Shown here: positions 1 through 8,725 of the stretch, in pieces
Layout of the letters: each line of letters begins with the position of its first letter
Position numbering within the stretch: the first letter of the stretch is position 1
Source: Bog-473 sp963750075
Lineage (GTDB): Bacteria; Actinomycetota; Acidimicrobiia; Acidimicrobiales; RAAP-2
Length of the DNA: 64,000 nt
Direction of reading: 5' to 3'
Assembly: GCA_963750075.1 (NCBI GenBank)
Contig: CAVVPG010000007.1
Span: 10,092-74,091, forward strand
Program-made: the position numbers and the translations under genes
Notes under the pieces: model-generated
What the model was told of the DNA's origin: nothing
Seen by the model: only the letters and a program-made list of their open reading frames with translations
Databases searched by the model: none

Positions 1-243
1 CGGTGGATTCCCGAATCGGACGCCCTCGGTGTCGCGAGGTTGGAACGCGCCTGGGCGGAGCGTATCTGTGGTGACGTTCATGGCCTTACGCAAGCGATCG
101 CTGAAGCGCGCAATCGACTCGTCACCGAGATCGGCTCTCGCTCTGGCGGCTACTTCGGCCCAGTCGATGTCATAGGGGCGGGGTCGTGGGGGGATCACCG
201 TGAGCGAGTGTACGACGCGGCTCGCGTACGCGCGCTTGGCCAT
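1..243 (-). CDS. Hypothetical protein, partial at left edge
   Basis: The minus strand is open without a stop from the left edge to beyond position 330, with an ATG at 243. The reading gives about 81 residues of normal-looking composition with mostly G or C in third codon positions. I recognise no family. The protein runs off the window, so its C-terminus is unknown. An 80-residue plus-strand frame at 40-282 covers the same DNA and cannot be excluded; I prefer the minus frame because it stays open to the edge. Confidence is low. Confidence 0.3.
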   Translation of the reverse strand, partial: MAKRAYASRVVHSLTVIPPRPRPYDIDWAEVAARARADLGDESIARFSDRLRKAMNVTTDTLRPGAFQPRDTEGVRFGNPP

Positions 244-464
244 ACCTCGGTAGCAGAGATGATCCCCCGACGATGTCGATGAGTCGTCTGCGGTCGCGGG
301 AATATAGGTAAACGGAATCTCTGCACCTGAAGTTGAGGTCTATCTCTCTGGTCGTAACTCAGAAACGCGTTAGGTCGGGTAGTGGTCCAGGTTGTCGAGT
401 CCGCGATCCGACACCCCCGTCACGCCACTATGGACCTGTGGCTCGACCTCCAACCCGCGCAACC

Positions 465-635
465 GTGGCTGAAGCTGCGAAGGCCCTCCGTAATCTCCTG
501 GCCGCCATTGACGCTGGGGAGATTGAGGCCGACGACCCCAAGGCCCGAGCACTCAGACGGCAATTGGAGGGAGCTGCGGCAGGGTGGGAGGAGACGTCGC
601 GGGGCGGACCGGAGGGACCCAAGCCAGGAGAATGA
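465..635 (+). CDS. Small hypothetical protein
   Basis: This is a 56-residue frame starting at GTG 465. It is rich in Ala, Leu and charged residues and predicts one or two amphipathic helices (AEAAKALRNLLAAIDAGEIE near the start), followed by a Gly/Pro-rich tail. The helical part looks like genuine protein, unlike the overlapping frames. No domain is recognised. It sits in gene-poor DNA beside a broken recombinase and may be a leftover of a mobile element. Confidence 0.35.
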   Translation: MAEAAKALRNLLAAIDAGEIEADDPKARALRRQLEGAAAGWEETSRGGPEGPKPGE

Positions 636-941
636 TTGCCCCGACCCCTGCCCCACTTCGGCACAGCACTTTCGGGATACCCCCATGAAAGTGGACTCCA
701 AGCGCGCTTGAGGGCAGCTGCCGGCCGCCGTTGTTGAAACATTGTGCAAACGGAGTCCGGTCGGCTCTATTTCGGCACCACACGGCAGTGTCAGCATCCC
801 AACTGAGGGGCGGTGTTCTCTAGGAGCGTCACCGCCCCTCGCCATCGGATCAGGGTCGGGTCGCCTTGGGGGCAACGAGCCGCCGCAGGCGACTCTTCCA
901 ACCCCATCCCATTACGCGGGCCGGGGGCAGGGTTCCTCGGC

Positions 942-1372
942 TCAACGTTCCACGACATCTACCAGGTCGGCGCCCAGCTCGGTACGGGGTGGGTCAGGAC
1001 GCAGCGAGGCTCCGAGACGGTCCGCGACCTCCCGATGACGCTCGGCCATAGCGTGCTGGTAGCGCAACGCCTCGCTGTGGGTGCGGTCTCCAAGGCGCTG
1101 CATCAGTTCGGGAAGCATGGCGCCAACGACCGCGGTGCACGTCGGACCCGAGCCGCGCGGGTCGTGGAAACGCAGCCGCTCACACCGACAGAGCGGCAGG
1201 CATCAGCCCAACGCGGCCGGAACTTCGTCCTACGAAGCGGGTGACCCTCCGGGCTGGTGAACACCAACGCGCCGGCCTCGGCGCCCACGTAGCGGGCCAG
1301 GTGATCCTCGAGGATCGGGACGAGCTCGGCCGGGAGGTCGACCGTCCGGCCGCTGTCCGTCTTGGGTGCCAT
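942..1372 (-). pseudogene. Tyrosine recombinase (phage integrase) C-terminal remnant, frameshifted
   Basis: Two minus-strand frames together read as the catalytic half of a tyrosine recombinase. The first (from ATG 1372) contains PKTDSGRTVDLP, typical of the strand before the catalytic Lys/His region. After a one-base shift near 1190 the second frame gives RFHDPRGSG, matching the HxxR box, then LMQRLGDRTHSEALRYQHAM, matching the final H/Y box with the nucleophilic Tyr, and stops at 942. The N-terminal core-binding domain is not found upstream, where stops interrupt the frame. It is most likely a dead integrase from an older element and differs from the integrase at 57312. Confidence 0.7.
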
Positions 1373-1846
1373 GAAGGCGGTAGGGATTCCGCGACCCGAT
1401 CAAGGCGAAGCGCCAGATCGTCACGGACGGCCTCCGGGCGCCGCCTCAAGAACGAACGGCGTGCACTCAAGAAGCCCGGAACTGCCGGCCGTCATCGAGC
1501 CAGAACTGAGAGGTTCCTGTGTTGTCGCCCGACCCCTCGCCGCTCCCGCCACTGCCCCAAGGGGCTACGGCGCGGGGCAGGATCCGGCCGCCGCCGGCAC
1601 CGGCTGCGCCGGCATCGGATCCCGAGGCGAACCGGATCCGGTGTTCTGCACGACGGCGATAATGGCGCAAGAATCGGGCGGACGCATCAAATATGAATTG
1701 TCGCCTGCACGAGTGCGGCAGGTTGGTGCGAAGTCACGGTTAAGACGCGCAACGTTCTGGTCAACGTAGGCACGTTTAGCGCGCAACGTTCAGTGAAGTG
1801 TTGTGCTGGGGTTGTTCGGCTTGCGTCGACCTGGAAGGCTGGTTTG
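1373..1846. other. Gene-poor stretch, nothing supported
   Basis: About 470 bases with only short frames overlapping on both strands. None has protein-like composition, a ribosome binding site or a recognisable domain. It probably contains decayed DNA belonging to the recombinase remnant to its left. Confidence 0.4.
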
Positions 1847-2116
1847 ATGTCGGTAGCCGAAGCGAAGCAGTTGTCGTTCTTCCGCGCGGATGACTACGCG
1901 GTCTCTCCGCCGAGTTACGCGGACGGGCTGTTGGCATTTCTGGGAATCAGGCGGCCTGTCTGTCGTTGCGGCGATCCTTATAAGTCACACCAGCACTACC
2001 GCAAAGGCGCCGATTGCTCTTTCTGCCGATGCGAGCGCTATGGGCCTGTGCTGTTCAAACCCAGTCCTCGCGGGGAGCGATCCGCTCGCCTTCTGAGACA
2101 ATTGCGACTGTCTTAG
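1847..2116 (+). CDS. Small Cys/His-rich putative zinc-binding protein
   Basis: This 89-residue protein has a central cluster CRCGDPYKSHQHYRKGADC followed by SFCRCERY. The Cys-x-Cys-Gly, His-x-His-Tyr-Arg, Cys-x-x-Cys-x-Cys pattern resembles short cysteine/histidine motifs I know from uncharacterised actinobacterial proteins and would suit a structural zinc site. I chose ATG 1847 over the in-frame upstream start at 1793 because GGAAGG lies about eight bases before it. Function is unknown; the accessory setting suggests a cargo or regulatory role. Confidence 0.6.
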   Translation: MSVAEAKQLSFFRADDYAVSPPSYADGLLAFLGIRRPVCRCGDPYKSHQHYRKGADCSFCRCERYGPVLFKPSPRGERSARLLRQLRLS

Positions 2117-2460
2117 ACAATGGAGCAGCCTCATTATTAGGTGCGGAACTGCTCTCGATGAGGCGATACGCATCTACTCGTTGTAGCAAACGCCACATCG
2201 AGACAGGAAACGGTCGTCGGAAAATCCGAGTGGTGCCCCTGAGTGCCCGTTTCAGCGGTTCCGCGATGCCCTCAAGACTCTCGACTTCTGGCCGATAGTT
2301 GGCGTGGGGCGGGGAGCGTTGTGCTCTCCGTCTGGTGGGCTCAACCCCGGACCTTAGCGAGGTCATCGACCAGCGTGTCGAGGCGATTTGCGAATGGCTC
2401 CAACGGTTCTGCAGATGCTGGCCTCCAAAGACGTTCTTGGGAGAAGGAGGGTCCAAACAA
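2117..2460. other. Intergenic stretch before PilZ gene
   Basis: About 340 bases without a supported gene. The only clear element is the purine-rich GAAGGAGG at 2442-2449, which serves as ribosome binding site for the following PilZ gene. Confidence 0.4.
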
Positions 2461-2811
2461 ATGAACTTCCGTCGACGAGTACCACGTCAACCTGCCGGCT
2501 GGGATGGGACCTGCGAAATTGAGGGGGAGTTCGCTGCCAGGTGCCGGATCATCGACATCTCGATGCTCGGCGTCGGCGTCACACTCGATCACCCCTCGCC
2601 GTACGCGCTCGTGGGTCGTCGCATCTCTGTCTATGTTCCCGCGGTGGGTGACTCGGCCAGCATCCGACTTGAAGGCAAGATCACCAACGCCAAGCTAACT
2701 CTCAGGACGAGCGTCCGCGTTGGCATCGAGTTCGATAGTCCGCCCGCGGAGCTCGTGAGCAAGCTAGGTGGCAGCGCAAAGGCGCGCGTCCGTCATATGC
2801 GCGCTCGCTAG
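2461..2811 (+). CDS. PilZ-domain protein (putative cyclic-di-GMP receptor)
   Basis: This 116-residue protein consists almost entirely of one PilZ domain. Both ligand-binding signatures are visible: RRRVPR (RxxxR) within the first seven residues and DISMLG (D/NxSxxG) about 35 residues later, followed by beta strands such as GRRISVYVP and VRVGIEF. Known PilZ proteins bind cyclic di-GMP and control motility, exopolysaccharide or secretion through a partner. I chose ATG 2461 because GAAGGAGG lies just upstream; the longer frame from 2299 adds an unlikely extension. No diguanylate cyclase or phosphodiesterase is encoded in the window. Confidence 0.8.
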   Translation: MNFRRRVPRQPAGWDGTCEIEGEFAARCRIIDISMLGVGVTLDHPSPYALVGRRISVYVPAVGDSASIRLEGKITNAKLTLRTSVRVGIEFDSPPAELVSKLGGSAKARVRHMRAR

Positions 2812-2854
2812 AAGTCCCCGAGCTGCCGGTTCACCGACTCGCGTTGCCGGCACC

Positions 2855-3964
2855 CTAGTTCGAGACTGATCCGGGGCTGCGCCGGCGCCGGCGGGCGACC
2901 AGCACCAGGGCGGTGCCGAGTAGCAGGGCGCCGAAGCCGACGATGACTTGCTGCGACACGTACGCACCGGTGACTGCGAGCGCAGGGGTGGTGCGCGGCG
3001 GCGTCGTCGGCGTCGTCGGTGTCGTCGTCGGTGTCGTGACGGCGGTGATCGCTACAGTGGTCGGGGTAACCGTCGCGGGCGCGGTGGTGACCGCGGAGAC
3101 CGCGAAACACTCGGCTGGGCCGCTGGCCGTCGTGTAGTTGTCGTTCGAGGCCGGCGTATACGTCGAGTAGAAGCAGTACATCCCAGGGTTGGCCGGCTGA
3201 TATGTGGTCGCCAGGTTGTAGGTCGAAGCATCGCCGGAGGTCGACGACGGGCTGCTCACCGTGCCGACGAGCGTGCCGCCACTGGAGCACGTGGTGCCAC
3301 CCGTGGCGACCTGGCAGACCGAGAAACTGACCGAGCCGGCTGGGTCGCCACCTACGGGATTGCCCGTGACCGTGGCGGTGTCTCCCCAGCTGTTGCCGAC
3401 TGCAGTGCTGCCGGGCGGCACAAGGGCCGTCGTAATGGTCGGTGCGCTCGGGACGCAGCCATTGGGCAGTGCAAGCTGTGAGAGCGAGGTACTCAACGTT
3501 CCAGTCACGAACCTCCCGTCGGTCCACGTCGCGCTCCAGTCCACGGTGATGGGCGTGGTGGGCGTAAGCACCGCGAGCTCGGTCGCGGTCAGATCCTGGG
3601 TGAAGTCCTGAGACGCAGCGGCGGGAGGCGTTGCATTCGCAGTCGGGGACGCTGCAATGGAGAGGGCGGTCGTGCTGAGGGTGCCTTGCGTCGTCGAGAA
3701 GGTACCCGTCTCGGATAGGTTCCAGTTGTTGTAGATGGTCCAGGTGAGGGTGGCTCCGGCTCCGGAGCCGGGCGGGTTGCACGCCGCCGTCACTGACTCG
3801 AAGATGTTGTTGTGGGCGGAGGCCTCGGTGGCGAAGACGACGAGCCCGGCGAGGGCCAACACCGACGCCAAACCTCCCTGGACGAGCAGGCGACCCCGGC
3901 CGATGCGGTTTGCCTCACGTGCACTCCGACCTGAAGATTTCCAACGCAGCCATGCTGTTTGCAT
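2855..3964 (-). CDS. Secreted cell-wall-anchored protein with LAVTG sorting signal
   Basis: The product is about 369 residues. It starts with an Arg-rich N-terminus and a hydrophobic signal segment (ASVLALAGLVVFATEASA), then a Ser/Thr-rich beta-type ectodomain. A Cys-containing Ig-like module follows (roughly residues 190-285), then a Thr/Pro linker. The C-terminus has the classic sorting order: LAVTG, a hydrophobic helix (VIVGFGALLLGTALVLV), then RRRRR. LAXTG is the motif recognised by class E sortases of high-GC actinobacteria, so covalent attachment to the wall is inferred. No sortase gene is in the window. I chose ATG 3964, which has a GAGG-type site upstream; TTG 3991 is an alternative. 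Confidence 0.75.
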   Translation of the reverse strand: MQTAWLRWKSSGRSAREANRIGRGRLLVQGGLASVLALAGLVVFATEASAHNNIFESVTAACNPPGSGAGATLTWTIYNNWNLSETGTFSTTQGTLSTTALSIAASPTANATPPAAASQDFTQDLTATELAVLTPTTPITVDWSATWTDGRFVTGTLSTSLSQLALPNGCVPSAPTITTALVPPGSTAVGNSWGDTATVTGNPVGGDPAGSVSFSVCQVATGGTTCSSGGTLVGTVSSPSSTSGDASTYNLATTYQPANPGMYCFYSTYTPASNDNYTTASGPAECFAVSAVTTAPATVTPTTVAITAVTTPTTTPTTPTTPPRTTPALAVTGAYVSQQVIVGFGALLLGTALVLVARRRRRSPGSVSN

Positions 3965-4767
3965 ACCGCCTCGCCTTCTCGTGATCGCCAAATATCCCTT
4001 TGTGGCTCGGGCGCCGATTGTAAGCGTCTTTCACAACGGCGCAACAACCGTTTCGCTCCCACCAGCCGGAAGTTCTGCCGATACAGGGCGCACCCAGGGA
4101 CGTTGGTCCGTATGTCCGCCATAGGCGAGGTGGCGCTGAGGCGCCACTCGTCTGGTGACCGTGGCATTATCGGGATGGGCTGCGACCAAGGTTGTCCCAG
4201 TTCGCCGGCTCGGGGGGACATCTTGACCTCGCATCCCGGCTGGCCTCGCAGCGGAGACGACAGGCACGGGGTCGGCTGGACCTAACCTGCTCGACCCTTA
4301 TACCGGGTCCGGTGCCCCCGACCGCCACGCGGTCATGGGTAAGGCCAGGGAGACAGATTCCAGACGGGGTTTGTTTCCGTCCCCCTCCGAGACGCGCTGT
4401 AATGCACCGGCCGCCCGTCACGCCGATGACCCTTCGACGGTGGTCGTGGGTGACGCGGACCCCTAGTTCGGCGTAGGCCTCAGCCTCGTACTGCGGGTCG
4501 GCCTCGGCCAGCACGGGGTCGAGATGTCTCGTGGCTCGAGGACCAGCGGGTGACACCGCTCCAGGTGAACATCCCTCGTGGGGCGCCCGACCCGACCTGA
4601 AGACCCAACAAGCGTTCGACGGTCAGACTTGCTGCCAGATATCACTCCCTAGATCCTGTGCTTCTGGGAATGTTTGCCTCGTCACGCAGAAGGGTATGTG
4701 TGCGACGCAAGCCTGCCGGGGGGGCCGCAGGTCAGAGGGACCACAAAATCGGCCAAGGGGGAACATC
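3965..4767. other. Intergenic stretch, possible recombinase relic
   Basis: About 800 bases with no convincing intact gene. On the minus strand around 4440-4540 a short run reads LDPVLAEADPQYEAEAYAEL then GVRVTHDHRRRVI, which resembles the C-terminal region of large serine recombinases. No catalytic domain or zinc ribbon accompanies it. Confidence 0.3.
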
Positions 4768-5739
4768 TTGGTACTCGTCCGCTTCATCAGAGTCTTCCTG
4801 TTCGCGTCCGTGATCACGTTGTCATGCGGCGCAACCGTCCTCGTAAGTGCGCCTGCTTCGGGTGGCGCCACGACGCCGGCGTCTCCGTCGGCGAGTACGG
4901 GTCCCAAGTGCACCTTCAACGGAAGCTCGCTGCCGTTGGTGACGGGAGAGTCCGCGGGCAGCAAAATCGCCGTCGACTGCACGGGCCTGCCGCCGCTCCA
5001 TCCCTACCTGTTGGTCGGCGCGAGCCTCGTCCTCGCGATCGATCCAGCGGCCGCGCCCCTGCTGTCGGGTCAGTTGACCTCTTTCTCAGGACTCATGGCG
5101 CTGTTGACGGCGCTGAAGGAGATTGACCTGCCCTCGGCCATTACTCCGATCTCCGACCTCTTCGGGAACCTCAACGTCAGTTGGACCGTACCGAGCTTCC
5201 AACCGCTGGACCCGAATGCCTCCTGCCCCCCCACACAACAAGAGTTCAACTCGGGACTGCTCGGCTGTGCCTTGGCCATGATCGACCTCACCAGCTTCAA
5301 GCCCGTGGGAGCTGGAAGCGCGTTGTTCGAATACGCAGGGTTCCCCCTCCTCCCTCCCAAGCCGACAATGGCCCTCTCTGCTTCGAAGGCCGTTCAGAAG
5401 CAGTTGGTGTCAGTCAGTGATGCCAACGGCGCAACCACCTACTGGTGGCTGCCCACGTTGAGCGCCCTTGAGTCGGCGCTCGTAACCGGAGCGGGCTCAG
5501 CGCCGAAGGTGACGGTCACCCTTGTGCAGAAGGGCAAGTCCTTCCCGGCGCCGTCAACTGCTCACGTGACGGCGGCGACCTACAACGGGGGGGTCTTCAC
5601 CCCGCCGGTCCTGTCGGGAGGTTTCACGGTCCCGACAACGGTGACTGGTCTCGTGACGGTTGACCTTCGGCTGACCGCGCCACTCGATGGCATACCCCTG
5701 GCCAATACCGCCTCGGCTCCCCTCCTCATAAACAAGTGA
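4768..5739 (+). CDS. Secreted protein of unknown function
   Basis: This is a 323-residue product with an N-terminal signal peptide (VRFIRVFLFASVITLSCGAT, then a small-residue region with ASGGA). The mature part has alternating hydrophobic stretches, paired cysteines (CTFNGS, VDCTGLPP, SCPPTQ, GLLGCAL) and a final beta-rich region with KVTVTLVQKGKSF. I recognise no catalytic motif. I chose TTG 4768 because AAGGGGG lies six bases upstream and the signal peptide begins right there; the frame is open back to ATG 4531 but that adds 79 unnatural residues. It is likely exported by Sec. A surface or periplasmic role is inferred only from the signal peptide. Confidence 0.6.
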   Translation: MVLVRFIRVFLFASVITLSCGATVLVSAPASGGATTPASPSASTGPKCTFNGSSLPLVTGESAGSKIAVDCTGLPPLHPYLLVGASLVLAIDPAAAPLLSGQLTSFSGLMALLTALKEIDLPSAITPISDLFGNLNVSWTVPSFQPLDPNASCPPTQQEFNSGLLGCALAMIDLTSFKPVGAGSALFEYAGFPLLPPKPTMALSASKAVQKQLVSVSDANGATTYWWLPTLSALESALVTGAGSAPKVTVTLVQKGKSFPAPSTAHVTAATYNGGVFTPPVLSGGFTVPTTVTGLVTVDLRLTAPLDGIPLANTASAPLLINK

Positions 5740-6650
5740 CCCGGAACACCTGGCTGGGCCGTCGCCCTGCGGCATCTTGCGCATGGGCACTCATGGCATC
5801 AATCCGCCAGGATCGCTCTTAGAGCCGCTCTCACCCCTGGGGCGTCGCGGCCTGGACCGGAGGAGGCTCCCAGCGGCCCGCGGCGACGGCGGCTCCAGGC
5901 CCATTAACCCGCAGGACGACCTCGAACGGCCCCGTCAGGAGCCGGAAGCCAGCTCGTCGTAGGGGCTGACGGCTGCGAGGCCGAGATCGTGACTGAGAGC
6001 GAAACCGCCGTGCCCCTTCACAGGCCCGCGATCCTGCGCGACGTTCTTGCGAGCTTGTTCCCCGGACATCAATCGAGCGGTCGTCGGCGCGCTTGCCTTC
6101 GCGTGAGAGCGTCGCGGTCCTGGGTGACCTTTGTGCGGGTCAACGCCCATTGCGCCGAACCGCTGGCCCCGGAAGGCCCGGCCGGGGATCGTGTAAGAGA
6201 ACGCGTCGACGGGCTCTGCTGACGAGCGCTCCGCGGGGCCGTCCTTTGCCCCGCGGTCCGTGTTCCTCCGCAAGCGACGCGCCACTGCGCAGCCCTTGGG
6301 GTGACCTGGGCGTGCCCGTCGCCGTGCTGGTTCGACCTTGGCCAAGCACGAGGTGGCCGGCTGCCCTACGGAAGAACTGAGGCCGGAAACACCCGGCCCG
6401 AAGAGGCCGCCCACTTTGTGGCACCCAAGATGGGGCGTTGCGCTACCCCTACGGCACCGGCTTAGCGTCGAATCGGGACGCGTCAACCATCCCCAAATCT
6501 CCTGGCGTGATCCCGTCCCCCGGGGTCGTTCAACTGTGACCCCGACGAAGCAAACCTCCCGGGCTTTGGCGTCGGGTCGGGGGGTTTCTTCGCGTTCTGG
6601 GGCACAACCGCGGCAATCGACCCACGGGCAGGTCGGTGCCACCCGCGGCA
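5740..6650. other. Gene-poor stretch of about 900 bases
   Basis: Only long GC-driven open frames are present, on both strands and mutually overlapping. They are rich in Arg, Pro and Gly and show no domains. A minus-strand GVDPHKG near 6150 recalls the start of IS110-type transposases, but the sequence after it does not continue the family. I see no supported gene. Confidence 0.4.
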
Positions 6651-7043
6651 TTACCCAGTGGCGGGAATTAGCCCCTTCTGGCAAACGATCTGCGCTCTGT
6701 CGCCGGCACTGCTCCCTGCCAAGGTGGTCACCTCGCTGTACTCCTCAGCGGTAGCACCCGCCGCAACCGTGATCTGAACGGGGCCGTAGTCGCCGAGCTG
6801 CATCGAGCCGTTCAGCACGAGGACCTCGCAAGTCGCGAGCTGGGGCGTGCTTGTGCCGTTGGTCGCATTCCACCTGACCATGTCCGAGAGCTGGCTGGTC
6901 GTGCTCACAGAGACAACCTTCGTACTGAGAGCGGGACCGGAGCTCGAACGAGTCGATGTGCTCTGCTGACCTGGCGAACGGCTGGAGCAGCCGGCGCACG
7001 CACAGAGCGCCACGAGGACGAAGACCACCTTCAAGGCCCGCAC
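6651..7043 (-). CDS. Putative lipoprotein
   Basis: This is a 130-residue product starting at GTG 7043. It has a short basic N-terminus (RALK), a hydrophobic segment (VVFVLVALCACAG) and a cysteine in the context CAGCSS, which fits a lipoprotein signal peptide although -3 is Cys rather than the usual Leu. A Ser/Thr-rich linker and a compact C-terminal domain follow, with SQLSDMVRWNATNGT and a second Cys pair. An upstream GTG at 7085 would lengthen the leader by 14 residues. The domain is not recognised. The frame continues upstream to 8120, but that part overlaps the membrane protein gene on the same strand and is spurious. Confidence 0.5.
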   Translation of the reverse strand: MRALKVVFVLVALCACAGCSSRSPGQQSTSTRSSSGPALSTKVVSVSTTSQLSDMVRWNATNGTSTPQLATCEVLVLNGSMQLGDYGPVQITVAAGATAEEYSEVTTLAGSSAGDRAQIVCQKGLIPATG

Positions 7044-7201
7044 GTGGCCGGACGGTACCAGTCGGAAACCGATCCTGACAATCACGGGAAGCGTCTCAGC
7101 ACCCTTCTCGCCGCTCGAGAGCCTTGAGCAGCAATCGACCCGTGATTGGAAGACGTTCAGGGACCGATGGGGGGACTTGCACCAGATCGGGCCGCCTCGG
7201 T

Positions 7202-7867
7202 CTAGGGCAGCTCTCCGATTCCCTTGAACAGGAGCACCAGGCAGAAGAGGACTTCGATCCCGGCTGTGATCTCTCGTGCATGACCAGTGACGAACTCGTT
7301 CACTCGAGACAACACCGGGTCGGCCTTTTGGCCGAGAACCGTTACCAGCAGCACGGGCAGAAGTACCGGAAGCAACGTAATGAGCATCAGAATGACACCG
7401 ACTGCCACCCGCTCCGCCAGATTGACTGACGAATGGGAGATCTGGTGGAGGGCGGCAAGGTAGAGAACCAGAGTGGAGAAGTTGACGAGCATTGCGAGAG
7501 CCCCGAGACCCCAGAACGAGACTGTCGGGGCATCGACCATTCGGGAGGCCCGGCGGTTGTGGCGCTCGGCCGCCGTGGGGTGCCGGCGAAGCGCCCGAAT
7601 CGCCAAGAAGGCCAGGAGAAGGGCTGCGCCCAGGTCGATTACGGCATCGGTGACCGAGTGGCCGCGGCGTTGGACAACGTGCTCGAGCACGGTCAAGCCA
7701 AGCAGCGTGTAGAGGATAAGCATGGCCGCTGCTCCGCCCGCGACGGCCCAACCACGGCTGACGGGATGGCGACGACCGGAGAGCACGAGAACCTCTAGTG
7801 CGAAGAGGGTCGGGCTGACCGCTGCGCCCAGTGCCAACGGCAACACCGTGGCTAGGAGCGCTCCCAC
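7202..7867 (-). CDS. GAP/Sap-family membrane protein
   Basis: This 221-residue integral membrane protein has about six hydrophobic helices. It begins with LPLALGAAVSPTLFALEVLV, which matches the start of the GAP (Sap, sulfolipid-1-addressing protein) family in actinobacteria. A charged loop (RALRRHPTAAERHNRRASR) separates the two halves, as is usual for this LysE-like fold. Members are thought to help export lipids or small solutes; the substrate here is unknown. The lipoprotein gene at 6651 lies downstream on the same strand and may be co-transcribed. Confidence 0.7.
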   Translation of the reverse strand: MGALLATVLPLALGAAVSPTLFALEVLVLSGRRHPVSRGWAVAGGAAAMLILYTLLGLTVLEHVVQRRGHSVTDAVIDLGAALLLAFLAIRALRRHPTAAERHNRRASRMVDAPTVSFWGLGALAMLVNFSTLVLYLAALHQISHSSVNLAERVAVGVILMLITLLPVLLPVLLVTVLGQKADPVLSRVNEFVTGHAREITAGIEVLFCLVLLFKGIGELP

Positions 7868-8029
7868 CTGGACAGCCTACGGTCCAGACAACGGTGGCCG
7901 GGAGATGCTGATGCTCGGGGAAGTCCCCGTGGGCACTCCGCGACACCTCGCTGAACGACGCTTGCCGTGGCCGCCTCGTCTTCTTGAGCATTTGTTCTGC
8001 CTCCACGCGCACATGTCCTTTCCATTCCT

Positions 8030-8035
8030 TAGAAT
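8030..8035 (+). promoter_or_regulatory. -10 hexamer TAGAAT for a leaderless transcript
   Basis: TAGAAT ends six bases before ATG 8042 and no Shine-Dalgarno sequence is present. A transcript started from it would begin at or next to the start codon. Confidence 0.55.
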
Positions 8036-8041
8036 GCGCCC

Positions 8042-8662
8042 ATGGCACCGCCCAGCCTCGCTCAGCAGGAACGCCAGTTCCTCTGCGACCTCTTTGTCGA
8101 GCGAGGTTCCGACGCGCCAACGTTGTGCGAGGGGTGGGTCACTGCCGACCTGGCTGCGCACCTCGTCGTCCGTGAACGGAGACCAGACAGCGGGCCCGGG
8201 CTCGTCTGGCCCCCGCTGGCCGGCCACACGGACAAGGTGCGGAGCGCGGTGCGTGATCGCACGCCGTGGGAGAAACTGGTCGAGACGGTGCGACGCGGCC
8301 CGCCGTTGCTCCTCCGTCCCTTCGACGGCCCGATGAACACGGTCGAGTTCTTCATCCACGTTGAGGACGTACGGCGTGCGCAAGACGGCTGGGAGCCCCG
8401 CCAGATCTCCCCGGAATTGGCCGATGCTCTCTGGGCGCGGGTCGGGCCCGGCGGGTTGGCGAAGAAAGTACCCGCCACAGTCGTGATCACCTCGCCGGGA
8501 AGGGCCGAAAAGGAGCATGGCACCGGGCCGCGCCTCACCCTGGCCGGCGAGCCGGGCGAGCTCATCATGTTCGGTGCCGGTCGCCAAAGGGCGGCCAGGG
8601 TCGAGATCAGCGGCGATGCCGCGCTTGCCGCTCAGTTGCGTGCGGCATCACTCGGTATCTGA
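8042..8662 (+). CDS. TIGR03085-like maleylpyruvate-isomerase-fold protein
   Basis: This 206-residue protein belongs to the DinB/maleylpyruvate isomerase N-terminal fold of actinobacteria. CEGWVTADLAAHLVVRERRP near the N-terminus is the hallmark of the TIGR03085 subgroup, where the His of AHL is a metal ligand. VEFFIHVEDVRRAQ carries the second His/Asp group. The C-terminal half (about residues 140-206) resembles the lipid-transfer-like domain that accompanies the fold, with LTLAGEPGELIMFGAGRQ. Members are predicted metal-dependent and thiol-linked, but substrates are mostly unknown. It stands alone and is followed by a flavoprotein. Confidence 0.75.
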   Translation: MAPPSLAQQERQFLCDLFVERGSDAPTLCEGWVTADLAAHLVVRERRPDSGPGLVWPPLAGHTDKVRSAVRDRTPWEKLVETVRRGPPLLLRPFDGPMNTVEFFIHVEDVRRAQDGWEPRQISPELADALWARVGPGGLAKKVPATVVITSPGRAEKEHGTGPRLTLAGEPGELIMFGAGRQRAARVEISGDAALAAQLRAASLGI

Positions 8663-8712
8663 CTCCGTCCCCGGTGACGATTGCGCGGCCAGGGTTATGG
8701 GCACCCCTTTGT

Positions 8713-8718
8713 TACCCT
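8713..8718 (+). promoter_or_regulatory. -10 hexamer TACCCT for a leaderless transcript
   Basis: TACCCT ends seven bases before ATG 8726 and no ribosome binding site is visible. It supports the choice of the inner ATG over the upstream start at 8681. Confidence 0.4.
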
Positions 8719-8725
8719 GCCCATC

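Noticed and set aside
2808..3782. 324-residue minus-strand frame overlapping the LAVTG protein
   Set aside because: It is an out-of-frame shadow rich in His, Arg and Asp from the repetitive codons of the true gene.
4167..4556. Minus-strand frame with LAEADPQYEAEAYAELGVRV resembling a serine recombinase C-terminus
   Set aside because: About 35 residues of weak likeness without catalytic domain or zinc ribbon; noted only as a possible relic.
5935..6684. Minus-strand 249-residue frame containing GVDPHKG, as in IS110-type transposases
   Set aside because: Only those few residues match; the rest is Arg/Pro-rich with no DDE/DEDD catalytic pattern, inverted repeats or continuation in other frames.
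7086..8120. Upstream part of the 489-residue minus frame ending at 6651
   Set aside because: It overlaps the GAP-family gene and the TIGR03085-like gene and is low-complexity Arg/Pro/Ser; only the C-terminal lipoprotein part looks real.
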